From contig NC_087072.1 in assembly GCF_026151205.1 (NCBI RefSeq), positions 10,764,169-10,828,168 of the forward strand: a DNA stretch of 64,000 bases, in the 5' to 3' direction. Positions 20,455 through 32,588 of the stretch are shown piece by piece; positions within the stretch are counted from its first letter, which is position 1; each line of letters begins with the position of its first letter. This DNA is from Bolinopsis microptera. Its lineage: Eukaryota; Ctenophora; Tentaculata; Lobata; Bolinopsidae. A program made the position numbers and the translations under genes. Under the pieces are notes generated by a model. That model saw nothing but the letters and a program-made list of their open reading frames with translations, did no database searches and had not been told where the DNA came from.

Positions 20455-21517
20455 GTATGTGGTTTTCTATTCACTATAGTTATTTGGTACGTGGTATTAT
20501 ATGAAGTATGACAGCACGACCTTGCTTTGAGGTAATTTGAGCTGCTTTTTGCTTTCGTGTAATCAAATGGGCAAACTTTCAACTTATAACATTCATTTTG
20601 ACCGGAAAGCTTTCCTTCATTTCTTGATAATGTATTTCTAACGTTAGATAAAGGATTATTACAATAAATAAAACACAACCACTTAACGATACAAAAAAAT
20701 TTAATATTCAAAATAAATTATCAATTGGGGAGCGTTCAGCATAATTTACACAAAACAAAATACTTCTGATACAATTGAATTTTCAAGCGATAATGGATTG
20801 ACTGCTGATCGTTCGTGTTGAAAAAATTCTTGAGCAGTCCTTTCTGGCAAAACAAATATGATATGTATTACTTCCTTAAAAACCTTTGCCGCTCGACCTG
20901 TATATATAGCATTATACTTTGCAATATTCTTATGATTGATGTTCTACATAACGATAAAAACGTGTATATCAAAATAAAACAACAAAAAGCAGCCTAGATC
21001 TTGCTAGAATTTAACCTCTACATTCCTAATGAAATAATTTCTCTGTAAAAATGTTAGTAATTTCCATTAACAACAATAAAAATAAATACAAGTAAAGTAA
21101 CCACAATATTATCAATCCAGTTTGTCCGTCTTGTGCCCTAGAAATAATGCATCAATCCAGGAATGCTCGACTGAAATTACCAATCAGTAAAATCTGGACC
21201 ATCTTGTGCCCAAATGAACAGTCGTCGTTCTGAACGTTTTGTGCTCTGATCTTTGCATTCGATTTCTTCTGATTTCTGATTTTTTGTTAAGCTCACTTGC
21301 TCTGTCTGATATGTCTACTTTTTGACTATTTTTATTACCTGAAAATACATGTTCGGTTAATTTGAAATTTGGTTACTCCGAAATTGTTGTCTGATATTCC
21401 AAGCGATTGAAGGAAGATTAGAAAGCGTAATAAAAACTGAAATATTATATATATAACAATATATAAAGAAATTCGTAATTATTTGCATTAAAATTAGATA
21501 TCAAAACACATGAATCT
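20455..21517. other. Intronic stretch of the ankyrin gene, no other gene seen
   Basis: AT-rich sequence between exon 1 of the plus-strand gene and the 3' end of the minus-strand lectin gene, so it includes the latter's 3' UTR. Short frames here look random. Confidence 0.4.
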
Positions 21518-24500
21518 TCACCTCATAACAGCTAGAAGATAAGAGATGAATATTAAACTGATACTCCAATGAGCGCAGGAGCCGGCAGCGCCGATAGCAG
21601 CCTGTGGCTCGCACTCGGTCGGCTGACTGAACTGCCACTTCCCACTGGGGGAACACACCAGTGTCACTGTCTGGCCTGACTTGCACGATACTGTAGCCGT
21701 GTCAAACACTCCTATAGAACCTGGGATATAAAGTAGTTATTTGTTGGGCAAAATTTAGAAAAGTAGTTTTTTTCGAATTTTCGATCTTTTATCGAAGGTT
21801 CTAGATAACATTAGAAATCCTACAACATGATTATTACCTGCTTTCTTAGTGTAGAAGGCAACAGGGTACTCTTTAAATTCCTCGTCCTGGTCCAGGAGAG
21901 GGCAGGACGCGTTGTAATACTTGCACACGTACGGGAACGTGCTGTCCGTATTCGTCATATCCTCCCACTTTCCTTTAATAGAGTGGGATATTAACCTACT
22001 TACGTCATTGATAAGAATCAATGAGAACAAATGACAATTTGACGTGGCATTTCGTGAATAACAGGATGTTTTAATCGATTGAATCTTGAACTGGTCACAT
22101 ATTGTACATCTACTGCTGTTAAAACTAACCAGCTTTAGCGACGTCCATCACAGCGTAGTCACTGCCAGTTTTGCCCTCATTGTCCGGTTCGTCCTGTTTC
22201 CAGTTGCTGAACCTGGTAGACTCTTCCAAGGTGAACCACTGCCACTTTCCCTCCTTGCTCTCGTCCGTTAATCCTGTGGGTGGCATGGTTAGGCTACTTG
22301 TTTCTATCTTGTGATATCATGACGAGGAGCTTCCAAAAGTAAAAAGTTTTATTCGACCACAATATTCTTTTTTGTTCAGAAATATTCTGGATATGCCATG
22401 TCTGATGCGTCACTCTGAAGTAACATGTTTTCCTTACCTATCCAAGCTTTTTCGATGGTGTTATTCTGTAAAAGTCTGAAGACCCGGTCGTTTTGTTTAT
22501 TGTCCAGTATGGATACTAGCTGAGCACCAGGCTTCCAAGCTTGACAGGCCGCATGAGCATCCTGGATCTGGGGAGAGAAGAACGGTGTGATCGTAAGGTC
22601 TTAATAATCATAGATAATCAATAATCATAGTGTTTGTTCCTTATCATAACTCAGTTTTTTTCAAATTCTTTGGTGAGCAGAGTATTTTGTCAAATTGAAT
22701 GGTTTCACCTACCCCTTTCTTTTCCTTGAACAACTTCAACTCGAAGGGAGCATCAGGTTCCCATAACTCTGTGTTAACCTCATCACTATCTTCCTCATAC
22801 CTCTTGATGACCACATCTGTACTAGCCTGGACAAACTCCTTGGAATTGTACGCCAGGCACTGGTATAGACCCGGATCCCCATCAGTAGGATACTTGAAGA
22901 CAAGCTTCCGGATCCTGGATTCAGTGGTGACCACATCCTCTGTGTAGATCCTGTTGCTACCTGACACACTTTTACCGTCCTTGTACCAGCCAATGTACAC
23001 CTGAGGGAGCCAGGGTTTTAACATTTTAAGTGGCTGTATCAGTGTACTTTACGGGTAAAGACAAGCTGGAAACGTCGAATTGGGTTCAAATTTTAGAATA
23101 TTGGGTAAATGTTAAAATTACCAAAAAGAAAGAACTTACCGCATCAGTGGAGATGATATCTACAGCACAGGTCAGGTTGAAGGTATCATATCTGTTAGGA
23201 GTGATAGTGTACGATGGTGTGATGCCCTTAAAGTTGATCTCGTAACTTTTAGGTTCCTCCTCCAAGGTTAGCACCAGAGAGTTGAGTCCAGCAGAGTTCC
23301 TGACCTGACAGAAATACCCCCCAAAGTCACTCTCTTCCACATTTGTTATGACCAGTCTCCGACCATAGTCCTCGACACAAGTCTTCTCTCCACAGCCGGT
23401 GATACTGGAGGCTTGTTGGATAGAAGCTGCTTTAGCCCATGTGTATTCTGCTGGTGGGTACCTGGGGAAGGGATGTTTAAAACCAATGGATATCGTTTTA
23501 TAAGTTAAAGAGATATGATCCGACATTATAATTAATGAAATATTCGGTTGTATGATTCATTTTCGGAGACATACCCGTAAGCTCCGCAATAGAGTGTGGC
23601 GTCCTCTCCTAACTTGACCTTATCACCATAACTAGCATCCTCCAAAGCTACTGGTGAAGCACTGACTTGGTTCTGTGACCCTCTTATCTTGAAAGTAATC
23701 TGGGAGAGAACAAAGGTTCCTCCAACATCAGGGTCGTTCACTATTGCAATGCATTTATATACACCTGAGGATGGTTGAATGTTTTACCTTTTTAGGTATG
23801 ATTGTATTGCTCCAGACAAGTTTAAATTCTCGTTTCTAGGTGTGTTTATGAGACTTTTCTAAGTGAATCGAAAGAAGTTTTAATAGGCTTAGTTATGATC
23901 ACAAGAGACATTACTTCAGTAATAATACCTGCATGGTTCTCCTTCACGTTCAGAATGTAGAGATCCCCGAAGTTGCCTTGTCCAACTTTACTGTTCATGA
24001 AGACGTCAGCTTCACTGATGCTGTTCCCATCTTTAGTCCACTGTATCTGTGCAGGTGGATATGAAGCACTTGCCTTGTTACACTTCAGTATAGCTCGAGC
24101 TGAGGAACATGGATTAGTTCTTCTGAAGTTATCATGACGGGATACATTTCTTTGAACTCAAAATCATCATGATGGTTCTGCTCTTAAAGTGAAATAGTGA
24201 TAAATATCCCACCTTTGTTGGTGACGACACCATCCGAGGAGGTGACAGTGGAGTCGAAGCTGGTGTGTTTGACTAGGACCTCGCTGACTCTACTCAACAA
24301 AGAGTACCCGTCCTGGGACCTAGCTTTACATTGGTAGTAGCCAGCATCTGATACTTTGATATTCGATATTGAGATACTCGTTGAACCTTGGGAAGAGAGA
24401 GAGAGGAGTTGAGTGCTACGGATATTCTAAAGATGCAAATTATGACAAGCTTTAATATTATTTTGAAGTGGGTACCAGATATTTACAATTTTTTTGTCAG

Positions 24501-26806
24501 TTCTGAGCGGCAATTATTCGGTATTGTTGAGTCCGTGATATCTAAACCAAGATAAACGAACCTGCGAGATATAAGTTATCATCACTAGTCATGTCCCCGG
24601 AGGGGAGAGTGGACATCTTGTACCAGTAGTACTGGACCGGCTTCTCCGCACTTACGAAACACGACAGAGTCAAGGACCGTCCAGCTGTTATTACCTGGTT
24701 CTTCGGCTCCTGTGTTAAGAGAAACTGTGAAAAAATGTCCAGGTGTAAGCTGTAAGAATAATGAACTTCACCGCTGACATATTTATGATTAAGATCTAAT
24801 CCAATCATATAAACCTCCTTCTGCCATGGAGCTCACCGTAGAGAATTTAAAGTTCCTGAGCGCAGCAGGGCCAAGTTTAAACCAGTCAGGTTCCTCGCAA
24901 CTGTTAGCTGTAACACACACAGTCTCATGTTCCCGTTTCAGGACGGGTCTGTCCCGGGGACACACACATCTACTTATCGTCCTGCTCGGACACTCCTGAA
25001 AGAGGGGGTTTCAGACATGGGGCTTTTAAAGGGTTAGCATCTAGGCTAAATCAGTTACTGCTTGTACTGCTTCAGGATTTGTATGAGGTACGTAAATGAG
25101 GCAGGGATGGCAACTTGGTCGTTTAGCTCCGGACAGTCTATGCAACGTCTATGCAACGTCCATGCAACAACAAAAGAACCGTCTTTGCAACGTCTATGCA
25201 ACGTCTATGCAACGTCCCTGCACAATGAACACTCTATGCACACTCCCTGCACGGTCAGTCTATGCAACGTCTATGCAACGTCTATGCAACGTCTATGCAA
25301 CGTCCCTGCACAGTACCATATGAACACCGGCTACTAGCCGGCTACTAGCCGGCTAGTAGCCACTTTTGTAATAACAGCTCCTCAACTTCACATTAACAAC
25401 CGGCTACTAACCGGCACTTGAAAAGTGGTCACTACTAGCCGGCTAGTGACCACAAAGTGGCTACTAACCGGCTACTAAGCGGTCACTAGCCGGCTATTAG
25501 CCGAGCTCTAAAGCAGACCTACTAGTAGCCGGTTCCAAACCGGCTACTAGCCGGCACTTAGAAAGCGGTCACTAGCCGGCTACTAACCGGCTACTAACCG
25601 GCTAGTAACCACCAAGTGGCTACTAACCGGCTACTAACCGGTCACTAGCCGGCTCTTAAGCGGACCTACTAGCCGGCACTCGAAAAGCGGTCGCTAGCCG
25701 GCTACTAACCGGCTACTAACCGGCTAGTAACCTAACCGGCTACTAACCGGCTAGTAACCACCAAGTGGCTACTAACCGGTCACTAGCCGGCTCTAAAGCG
25801 GACCTTCTAGTTCCAAACCGGAACTAGAAGGTTAGTAGCCGGTTAATAGCCGGCTAGTGACCGCTTTCTAAGTGCCGGCTAGTAGCCGGTTTGGAACCGG
25901 CTACTAGTAGGTCTGCTTTAGAGCTCGGCTAATAGCCGGCTAGTGACCGGTTAGTAGCCGGTTAGTAGCCACTTGTTGGTTACTAGCCGGTTAGTAGCCG
26001 GTTAGTAGCCGGCGAGTGACCGCTTTTCAAGTGCCGGCTAGTAGGCGGTTTAGAACCGGCTACTAATAGGTCTGCTTTAGAGCCGGCTAGTGACCGGTTA
26101 GTGACCGCTTAGTAGCCGGTTAGTAGCCACTTTGTGGTCACTAGCCGGCTAGTAGCCGGTTAGTAGCCGGCTAGTGACCACTTTTCAAGTGCCGGTTAGT
26201 AGCCGGTTGTTAATGTGAAGTTGAGGAGCTGTTATTACAAAAGTGGCTACTAGCCGGCTAGTAGCCGGCTAGTAGCCGGTGTTCATATGGTACTGTGCAG
26301 GGACGTTGCATAGACGTTGCATAGACGTTGCATAGACGTTGCATAGACTGACCGTGCAGGGAGTGTGCATAGAGTGTTCATTGTGCAGGGACGTTGCATA
26401 GACGTTGCATAGACGGTTCTTTTGTTGTTGCACGGACGTTGCATAGACGTTGCATAGACTGTCCGGAGCTAAACGACCAACTTCCCGCAGGGATAAAGAA
26501 ATTACATTTTCATTGGACTCGAAAAATATTTATAGTTCATAAATTTTGCAGCAAACAACCTTGATTTAAACGGAATTGTGCTACACTTTTGGGGCTCTAT
26601 TAGTCTATAAACATCAAAAACTAAAGGTGGTCACATGGCACAGCCTACTCCATCTACACTTCTGCTCTTACCTGATAGTAAAATCTCTGAGGACAGGTAG
26701 AAATACATATAGGAGCGTCCTCTTCCCACTGCATATCACCCGAACAGTAACTGTTACACTGTACTGTGGACAGGATAAGTAGGAGCACGGTACCTCGGAG
26801 TATCAT
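21518..26806 (-). CDS. Secreted GPI-anchored protein: TIL domain, four Ig domains, C-type lectin, sushi-like module (12 exons)
   Basis: Exons on the minus strand: 26672-26806, 24837-24995, 24562-24724, 24213-24386, 23929-24099, 23575-23764, 23140-23461, 22713-23000, 22438-22567, 22130-22273, 21838-21972, 21518-21720. All are flanked by AG/GT, phases agree, and the total is 2214 nt (737 residues). A signal peptide (MILRGTVLLLILSTVQC) leads into a Cys-rich trypsin-inhibitor-like domain across exons 1-2. Four Ig domains follow over exons 3-8 (AGYYQCKA, GVYKCIA, GGYFCQV, GLYQCLAYN). Exons 8-11 encode a C-type lectin domain with an EPD sugar-site motif (KQDEPDNEG), and its usual second calcium-site WND reads WED. 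Exon 12 encodes a short sushi-like stretch (VSCKSGQTVTLVCSPSGKW) and a hydrophobic tail fit for GPI attachment. It is probably a cell-surface recognition protein; its ligand is unknown. An intronless paralogue lies at 35637-37895. Confidence 0.9.
25109..26486. mobile_element. 1.4-kb palindromic MITE with 8-bp target duplication, in intron 1 of the lectin gene
   Basis: The whole segment is a near-perfect palindrome centred near 25800. GCAGGGAT lies immediately outside each end (25101-25108 and 26487-26494), an exact 8-bp target duplication. The outer part of each arm is tandem GCAACGTCTAT units (11 bp). The inner part is tandem ACCGGCTACTA units (11 bp) and variants that are themselves self-complementary (CCGGCTACTAGCCGG). 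The 8-bp duplication points to hAT-type mobilisation; no transposase is encoded. The element lies in the first intron of the minus-strand gene and inside the large intron of the plus-strand gene. Confidence 0.9.
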
Positions 26807-28952
26807 CCTGCTATATCAAATAGGATATTGTTAGTCCAGGTGAGTTGGGTAAAAACGAAAGGTTATTATTAAGAGGTTTACCAAACACCGGATGTAACAT
26901 TTACTTTAAAACAAAATATGTGCGTGACAAATTCACGATAAGGTGTTGGGAGTTTCAAGCGCAAACATAAATCCTTAAATCGTTCAGCTGCAACAGAAAT
27001 CAAACTTCAAAAGAAAGCAATACGCTATGGTTTTCAGTTGACCTTAAAGCTTTATAAGGTTAAATCAGCGTACTATTTAGCTATAATAATTGAGCCTTTA
27101 TGCCACCAATATTGCATGCGCTTCTTGCCTCACGCTCACAGGAAAGTAAAGCGAGGATAATTGTAAAATATTAACGTCCCCCTTCATTTTGGTCCTAAAA
27201 TATGGTATGTAGGCTGACACTGGGCCTATTATCGGACATATCGAGACCTGTCAGATCAGTGTCCAGCATAGTCCACCATGTCTGGGTGTTTTTGTGTCTC
27301 AAATATATTTGTAACATACGTATATAGCTGGTTAAGTTATTGAAAAGCAGTTAAATGTTTTGTAAATATGGTTAATGATTTAGGGGGTGTGAGAATATGC
27401 AGCTTGACGGTTTAAGGTGTAGAAAATTACGATAGTTTTACATAATGAATAGTTTTACGAAATTCATAGCTTAAATTTCATATAACTCATTCCTCCAGCG
27501 AGACAAAGGTTATTACGGCTCCTAAAGCTATTAATCCCATTTATAGGCTGATATTGGCTGTAAAATAAAAGCTTACAATCCAACCAATCACACCCTGCAA
27601 AAAGCTACATATGATTGCTCTCAGCCAATCAGCACACAGAATCATCGTCTCATATCGATACTTGTTCTGTAAAACATATTGCATGCTAATGGGACTCCAC
27701 GAATCAGTTGACATCCGCTCAGCTCTGTCTGTTTGCATGGCTTGGGGATTGCGTCAATTGGTAATTTGATTCAAAAATTGCGGGGAAGTCATTGACGAGA
27801 ATGTTCATATCACACATAATCATATCTAACAATGACCCAAGTTCAAACAGATGGTGTTATTGACAAAACCTTAACGTTCAGAGTCTTTTAAGCAAATAGT
27901 GAGAAGCATGCTGACAGTAATGCTTATCTCTACTAATGGGAAAAAGATAGAGGTGTTGTTACAGAGCAATGAGGATATTATACCTAGATGGTAAAGTTCG
28001 AGAGTTTGGTAAACGTATCCACTCTGATAACAGTAGTGCACTTAGCCAGCCTGATTTGATTGTGCTATTTGGTCTTCTTCATATGAAAAGGTAGGTATGT
28101 TCATGTATATCTGCCTACAGGAGGAGCTTCAGAGGGCTTCTCAGTGCACCATGTTTAGATAATGGAGGGTTGATGAGTAATCAACTGACCTACTCGAGAC
28201 TAGCATGAGTTATCAGGTATTACCCTATAGAAGAGAAGAACGGAGTAGCAGACACTTAGCTGCTAAAAATCATCACTTCCAATCAAAGTAATTCTCGATA
28301 GTCAACATGAACAAAGAAATAAAATGAATAAAAACAAAGAAATATAGCGGATACTGGATACGGACAAAGTAGTGAAATAAATTGTGAAAAAGAGTTCTAC
28401 GCACGAATCATCGCATTGTACTACTAGTAGTTCTACTAGTGGTTATTGCTATCTGCCGCAACACTGCTGTATTTCCTACACCACAAATGTTCGCCGCCAA
28501 CCTCATCACCAAATCTCGAAAGTATACAAGCAAACTAGTGTGTCTGCAGTCTGCATTATGATAAAGTGAATCATTTCTATGAATACCATTTATAAAAACG
28601 GTAAGTTCTTATGATAACGAAGTTCTGGCCGCACTACAATTCGCACAGTATGTAGTTGTGGTAATTGAGTAACAGTAGTTCGGGTTCAGGAAGGTCGCTC
28701 AGATAGTGGACTCCTTCACAGATGTGCATAAAATGTGTTATGAAAAGGAGAAAAGCAAACGGGAATTGTAAAACGTATGGAAGAAATGCTCGAGTACAAG
28801 CGAGGTATGAAGTTGTGCCCCCATAGCAAGGCTAACACGTATGTACCCTTAATAGAGGGGCTACATCAAACCGGAAAAAATTGACTCGGGCACGATAAAC
28901 ATTACCATCTCCCGCCGCGCATGTGACAGCTTATCTGCTTTCAGACCAGCAA
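26807..28952. other. Upstream region of the TIL-Ig-lectin gene; no gene seen
   Basis: Noncoding AT-rich sequence. The first few hundred bases should hold the promoter of the minus-strand lectin gene. No supported frame or RNA gene was seen. Confidence 0.35.
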
Positions 28953-29067
28953 CCAATCAGCTGGCAGATCAGCCCACCACGTGACACAGATTAGCCAATA
29001 AGAGGACGAGAAGACGGATCACGTGGTGATAAACAACCAATGAGAATGCCAGAAAAATAAGCACGTG
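28953..29067. promoter_or_regulatory. Cluster of CACGTG E-boxes and CCAAT boxes
   Basis: Within 115 bp there are three CACGTG sites (28978, 29020, 29062) interleaved with three CCAAT motifs (28953, 28995, 29037). Each CCAAT starts 42 bp after the previous one, and the E-boxes show the same 42-bp step. More CACGTG sites follow at 29414, 30680 and 30731. CACGTG binds bHLH-zipper factors such as USF, MYC/MAX and TFEB/MITF, and CCAAT binds NF-Y. The regular spacing suggests a regulatory element, perhaps for the lectin gene 2.1 kb to the left or the receptor gene 2.2 kb to the right. Confidence 0.5.
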
Positions 29068-31287
29068 GGCGTGTGTCTGTGAGAGGGATATGTCTCCTAG
29101 GCAGGGAACACAGTACCATCAGATACAAAACAGAATATAACTTGACATATTCGTAAACAAAACCTCATCAACAATGACATTAACCCTAAGCTCCAAAACC
29201 GAGACATTTCACAAGGTAGAATAGGTGCTCTGCAACACTAAACACCTCCTAACTTTCTTACGAAACTAAATTAAGAATAAGTTATCAAGTAAAAGAGAAC
29301 CAACAGAAAAAGTGATATGAAAATTAAAAAAGGTGGACCCATTTCGAGCAAGATCACTCTTGTAAAACTACGTCACCATCTCAGCTGATTAAGGGGTGTT
29401 GTCTTGTTACTGCCACGTGACACCGTGTTTTACGGTAACATGCAATAACGATAGGATACAATTCGATCACGTAGTGGGAGTTCGAATACTATTCAATATT
29501 AACGATAATATCCGGTCATATTATTTGATCATTCGACGGTGCGGCGAAGTTAAAATTCAAAGCAGATTGCCAAACAATGTATCTTTGTAACAAAAGCAAA
29601 GTGCTTGTTTTTACTATAAGTATAAAAAACACTAAGTAACAAATGAATAAGCAAAGCACGAAAACACGGGTTTAAAGCATAATTCATGTATACTTACACA
29701 CACTTAGTAGACATTACTTACATTTTGAGAAAGTTCAGTTGAGGACCCCTCTAAATCAACATTATACACATACCTTCTGTTACATCTTCAATAAATGTAT
29801 TTAATTGTAATTGTGAAAATAGTTTAAAACTATCTAGAGAACCCTTCACGATTTTGAACGTAAACGAAGAATTGACACTGTTTGTAAAACTTTTGAATCC
29901 ATCGTGGAAGTTTGAACTTCACATAGTGGCAACAAACAACAAACCATGACTCACCTCATCATGCAGAACAGAACTGACCGGTAACAGCCACCAAAGTGGC
30001 ACACAGCACAACAAGTACTGCAAACGGTTACAAATAGATCAGTACAACAGCTACCCGTTTGTTTCAGACTTGTACAGAGACCAACTTACTCTCCCAAACT
30101 TACAACAACAATAGGAGACTTGGAGGTTCGTACAAAAGGGCCCGGTCACACCGGAAACCTGATAGTTAGGTCATATGGTAAGGGGAACATTGTTTAGTAA
30201 ATAATATGGGTAGGGGTGTGTAAACAATGTAGATCGCTCTGTTTTACCGCCATAAAACTAAATGTAAGGAAATTCGAGGTTCAAGTATATTAGAAACTCC
30301 TGAAATGTGAAACTTATAAACAGAACAGTTGATTCATAAAATTTCGTTCTCATAGCAATGAAAATATCGCAGCAGTCTGCAAACAAATAATGAAAATAAT
30401 ATCGCGGGCACTGCAACTGAGACGTAGGTGACTTACATATTACAAACTAACAGAGCACTGCTCTATATAAGCAACTGATGAGGTACTCAGATTGTTGTCC
30501 AACCCTGTTACGTGAGTACGGAGCTTCTTGTCATGCAGCTTGTGGAATTAGGGTCCTACCCACGGTACCCTTCATATCTCACACCAGCAAAACCAAATTA
30601 TTGGATATCTACTGGGTGCATTCCCCTCCTTCCCCGGTCCTGTCACTCCAAATTTGACCACGGGTTCTCGAAATTATAGCACGTGATGGTCACATGATCT
30701 GCACATGGTTTGTCATGGCAACCTGTCACACACGTGATCGTTCCGTGCGAAGTGAGATTGGAGTTTGGAGCAGCTGCGTGTGAGAAACTCTGCTTTACAA
30801 ATCGGTTACTAGCTTCAATGTCACACGGTTCTGGGTTTGATAGGGTGTTTAACTGTGTCACCCCTGGAGGAGCAGTGCATTGTCAGGGGTGTAATGAGAG
30901 GCATGCAACTTAGTCTTAGTAGCAGGGGTTTAGTACCGCTACATTCTGACTGCAGGCGGGATGGTTTACACTTTACAGTTACACACATTTACCGGGTCAA
31001 TAGATCGTAACACTACATTCCAACTTGGAAATCCAAGGAACAAATCTTTGAGTTGAGTACTTAGAATACCTTACGCATGGCTAACTTTCTGCACATTCTG
31101 CATTCTCTCTTTGTACAAGCTAAACTGTTGTTTCTTCGGTTATACCTTATCGACCCTAGCTGTGCCAACTTTGTCTCTATCATTAGGGTCAGCGAAACAA
31201 AATTCCGGTAGCAATTTCAGCCGGCAAATATTGGGCCAAAACATTAAGCTTTTGTTCGATGTAAAGTAGGAAGACCTCTGAAGGAGA
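29068..31287. other. Intronic region with scattered E-boxes; upstream of the 7TM receptor
   Basis: No coding sequence was recognised. CACGTG occurs at 29414-29419, 30680-30685 and 30731-30736. The end of this stretch should contain the promoter of the receptor gene. Confidence 0.35.
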
Positions 31288-32403
31288 ATGAACGAGTCTT
31301 ACTCCTCAAACTTAGATGACGTGTCCCTTGTCTTTAAAGGAGGAATATTCGACCTGGTCCCACTCAACATACCCCTCTCAATCATGGTCCTCATCCAAAA
31401 TATTGGTATACTCGTGAACTACTACCATGACAAAGCCAAGTTTGTGCCCTGTATATACATGGGCATTGCCCTCGCTGATATTCTCAAGGCTCTTGGACAA
31501 ATGGTGGTGTCAGTGATCAGTGTCTATGTGTTCAGGGTGTATCATGACTGGGATGATGACATGAGTGGTAGTGAGGACAGACTTGAGCTTCTCTTCAAGA
31601 GTCTGTACTGTTACATGGTAATAGCACTGCCGGGGATAAGCTGCTCCAAGCTTCTTAACATCATGCTTACTCTTACTCTCACGCTCAAGATAGTCAACCC
31701 TTTTAGAATGATCTGCACAGACAGGCTGAAGAAAGCCGCCTTGATCATTTGCCTGGTGATAGTGTGCCTTCATGTGTCTGAAACAGTTTGTATAGCTGTA
31801 TATTTTTCAAAGTGGTCAACTTATAACCACGTGAGGGAATATGAGAACATGGTATTCGGATATGAACTGCCAGGACTGTTGACCGTCTTAAGTCTATCTT
31901 GTTTCTCCCGAGAATGCTTCCCTATAAGTAAACATGTCAAGAACTTTCTACTGTACGGAGTGGCCGTCGTCCTCAACATGGCCATACCACCGATCCTTGT
32001 ATTGACTTGCATGGTGATTCAGGTGAGGTATCTAAAGAAGAACCTTCCTGAAGACGAGCCCGGTTTTCAAGGTCCACCCAACACCTCCAGACATGTGTCC
32101 ATCACCCTCTTCCTTATCTCCACTCTCTACTTCGTCTGCAACTTCTTCTTCTGTATTGGATGGGCTATTTACTCTGGAGTGGTTGGAAATTGGAATTCAC
32201 CCAACAAGCACTATGACCATGAGATGCAAGGTATTCTCTGTGGATTTGGAATGTCTACATTGCCGCTGATTTACGCGGTTTTGTTCCCTGTAATCTTAAT
32301 CTACAGAAAACCTGATCTGAGGGCTCGATATGTGGAATATTACCGGAGTCTGGCACCACCATGCTGCATTAGCAGCTATCGCAGTCTCCCGACTCAGGGT
32401 TAG
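31288..32403 (+). CDS. Orphan seven-transmembrane receptor, rhodopsin-like, intronless
   Basis: A single frame of 371 residues with seven hydrophobic segments at about 26-48, 52-82, 107-140, 150-172, 216-247, 269-299 and 313-339. The N-terminus is short and carries possible N-glycosylation sites (MNESYSSN). A Cys before TM3 (LYCYM) could form the usual disulphide, with a partner in the second extracellular loop not certain. The DRY box after TM3 is replaced by TLTLKIVNPF, which keeps the downstream I-x-x-PF part of class A receptors. The NPxxY motif of TM7 reads PLIYAVLFPVILIY. These departures make it an unusual class A-like receptor, and the ligand cannot be told. It lies on the plus strand inside the inferred 32-kb intron of the ankyrin gene. 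Lack of introns is common for such receptors. Confidence 0.82.
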   Translation: MNESYSSNLDDVSLVFKGGIFDLVPLNIPLSIMVLIQNIGILVNYYHDKAKFVPCIYMGIALADILKALGQMVVSVISVYVFRVYHDWDDDMSGSEDRLELLFKSLYCYMVIALPGISCSKLLNIMLTLTLTLKIVNPFRMICTDRLKKAALIICLVIVCLHVSETVCIAVYFSKWSTYNHVREYENMVFGYELPGLLTVLSLSCFSRECFPISKHVKNFLLYGVAVVLNMAIPPILVLTCMVIQVRYLKKNLPEDEPGFQGPPNTSRHVSITLFLISTLYFVCNFFFCIGWAIYSGVVGNWNSPNKHYDHEMQGILCGFGMSTLPLIYAVLFPVILIYRKPDLRARYVEYYRSLAPPCCISSYRSLPTQG

Positions 32404-32588
32404 CATTCCGATTAGGAGATCTTGTATGACAAACTAGTATAGAGACGGAACTCAAATTAATGATTTTGAAGACACGACAATTTGAATTTTTGAAGTTAAA
32501 AGTAAGCTGCTTTCAGTTCTAGTGGTATTCTACGTTGAAAATCTTTGCTTGGGCCTTGGAAACGTGTGAAGTTTGTGTGAAAATGTGT

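Noticed and set aside
25130-25320. CRISPR-like tandem repeats (GCAACGTCTAT units)
   Set aside because: Units are contiguous with no unique spacers, are mirrored at 26290-26460, and lie within an eukaryotic MITE with target duplications.
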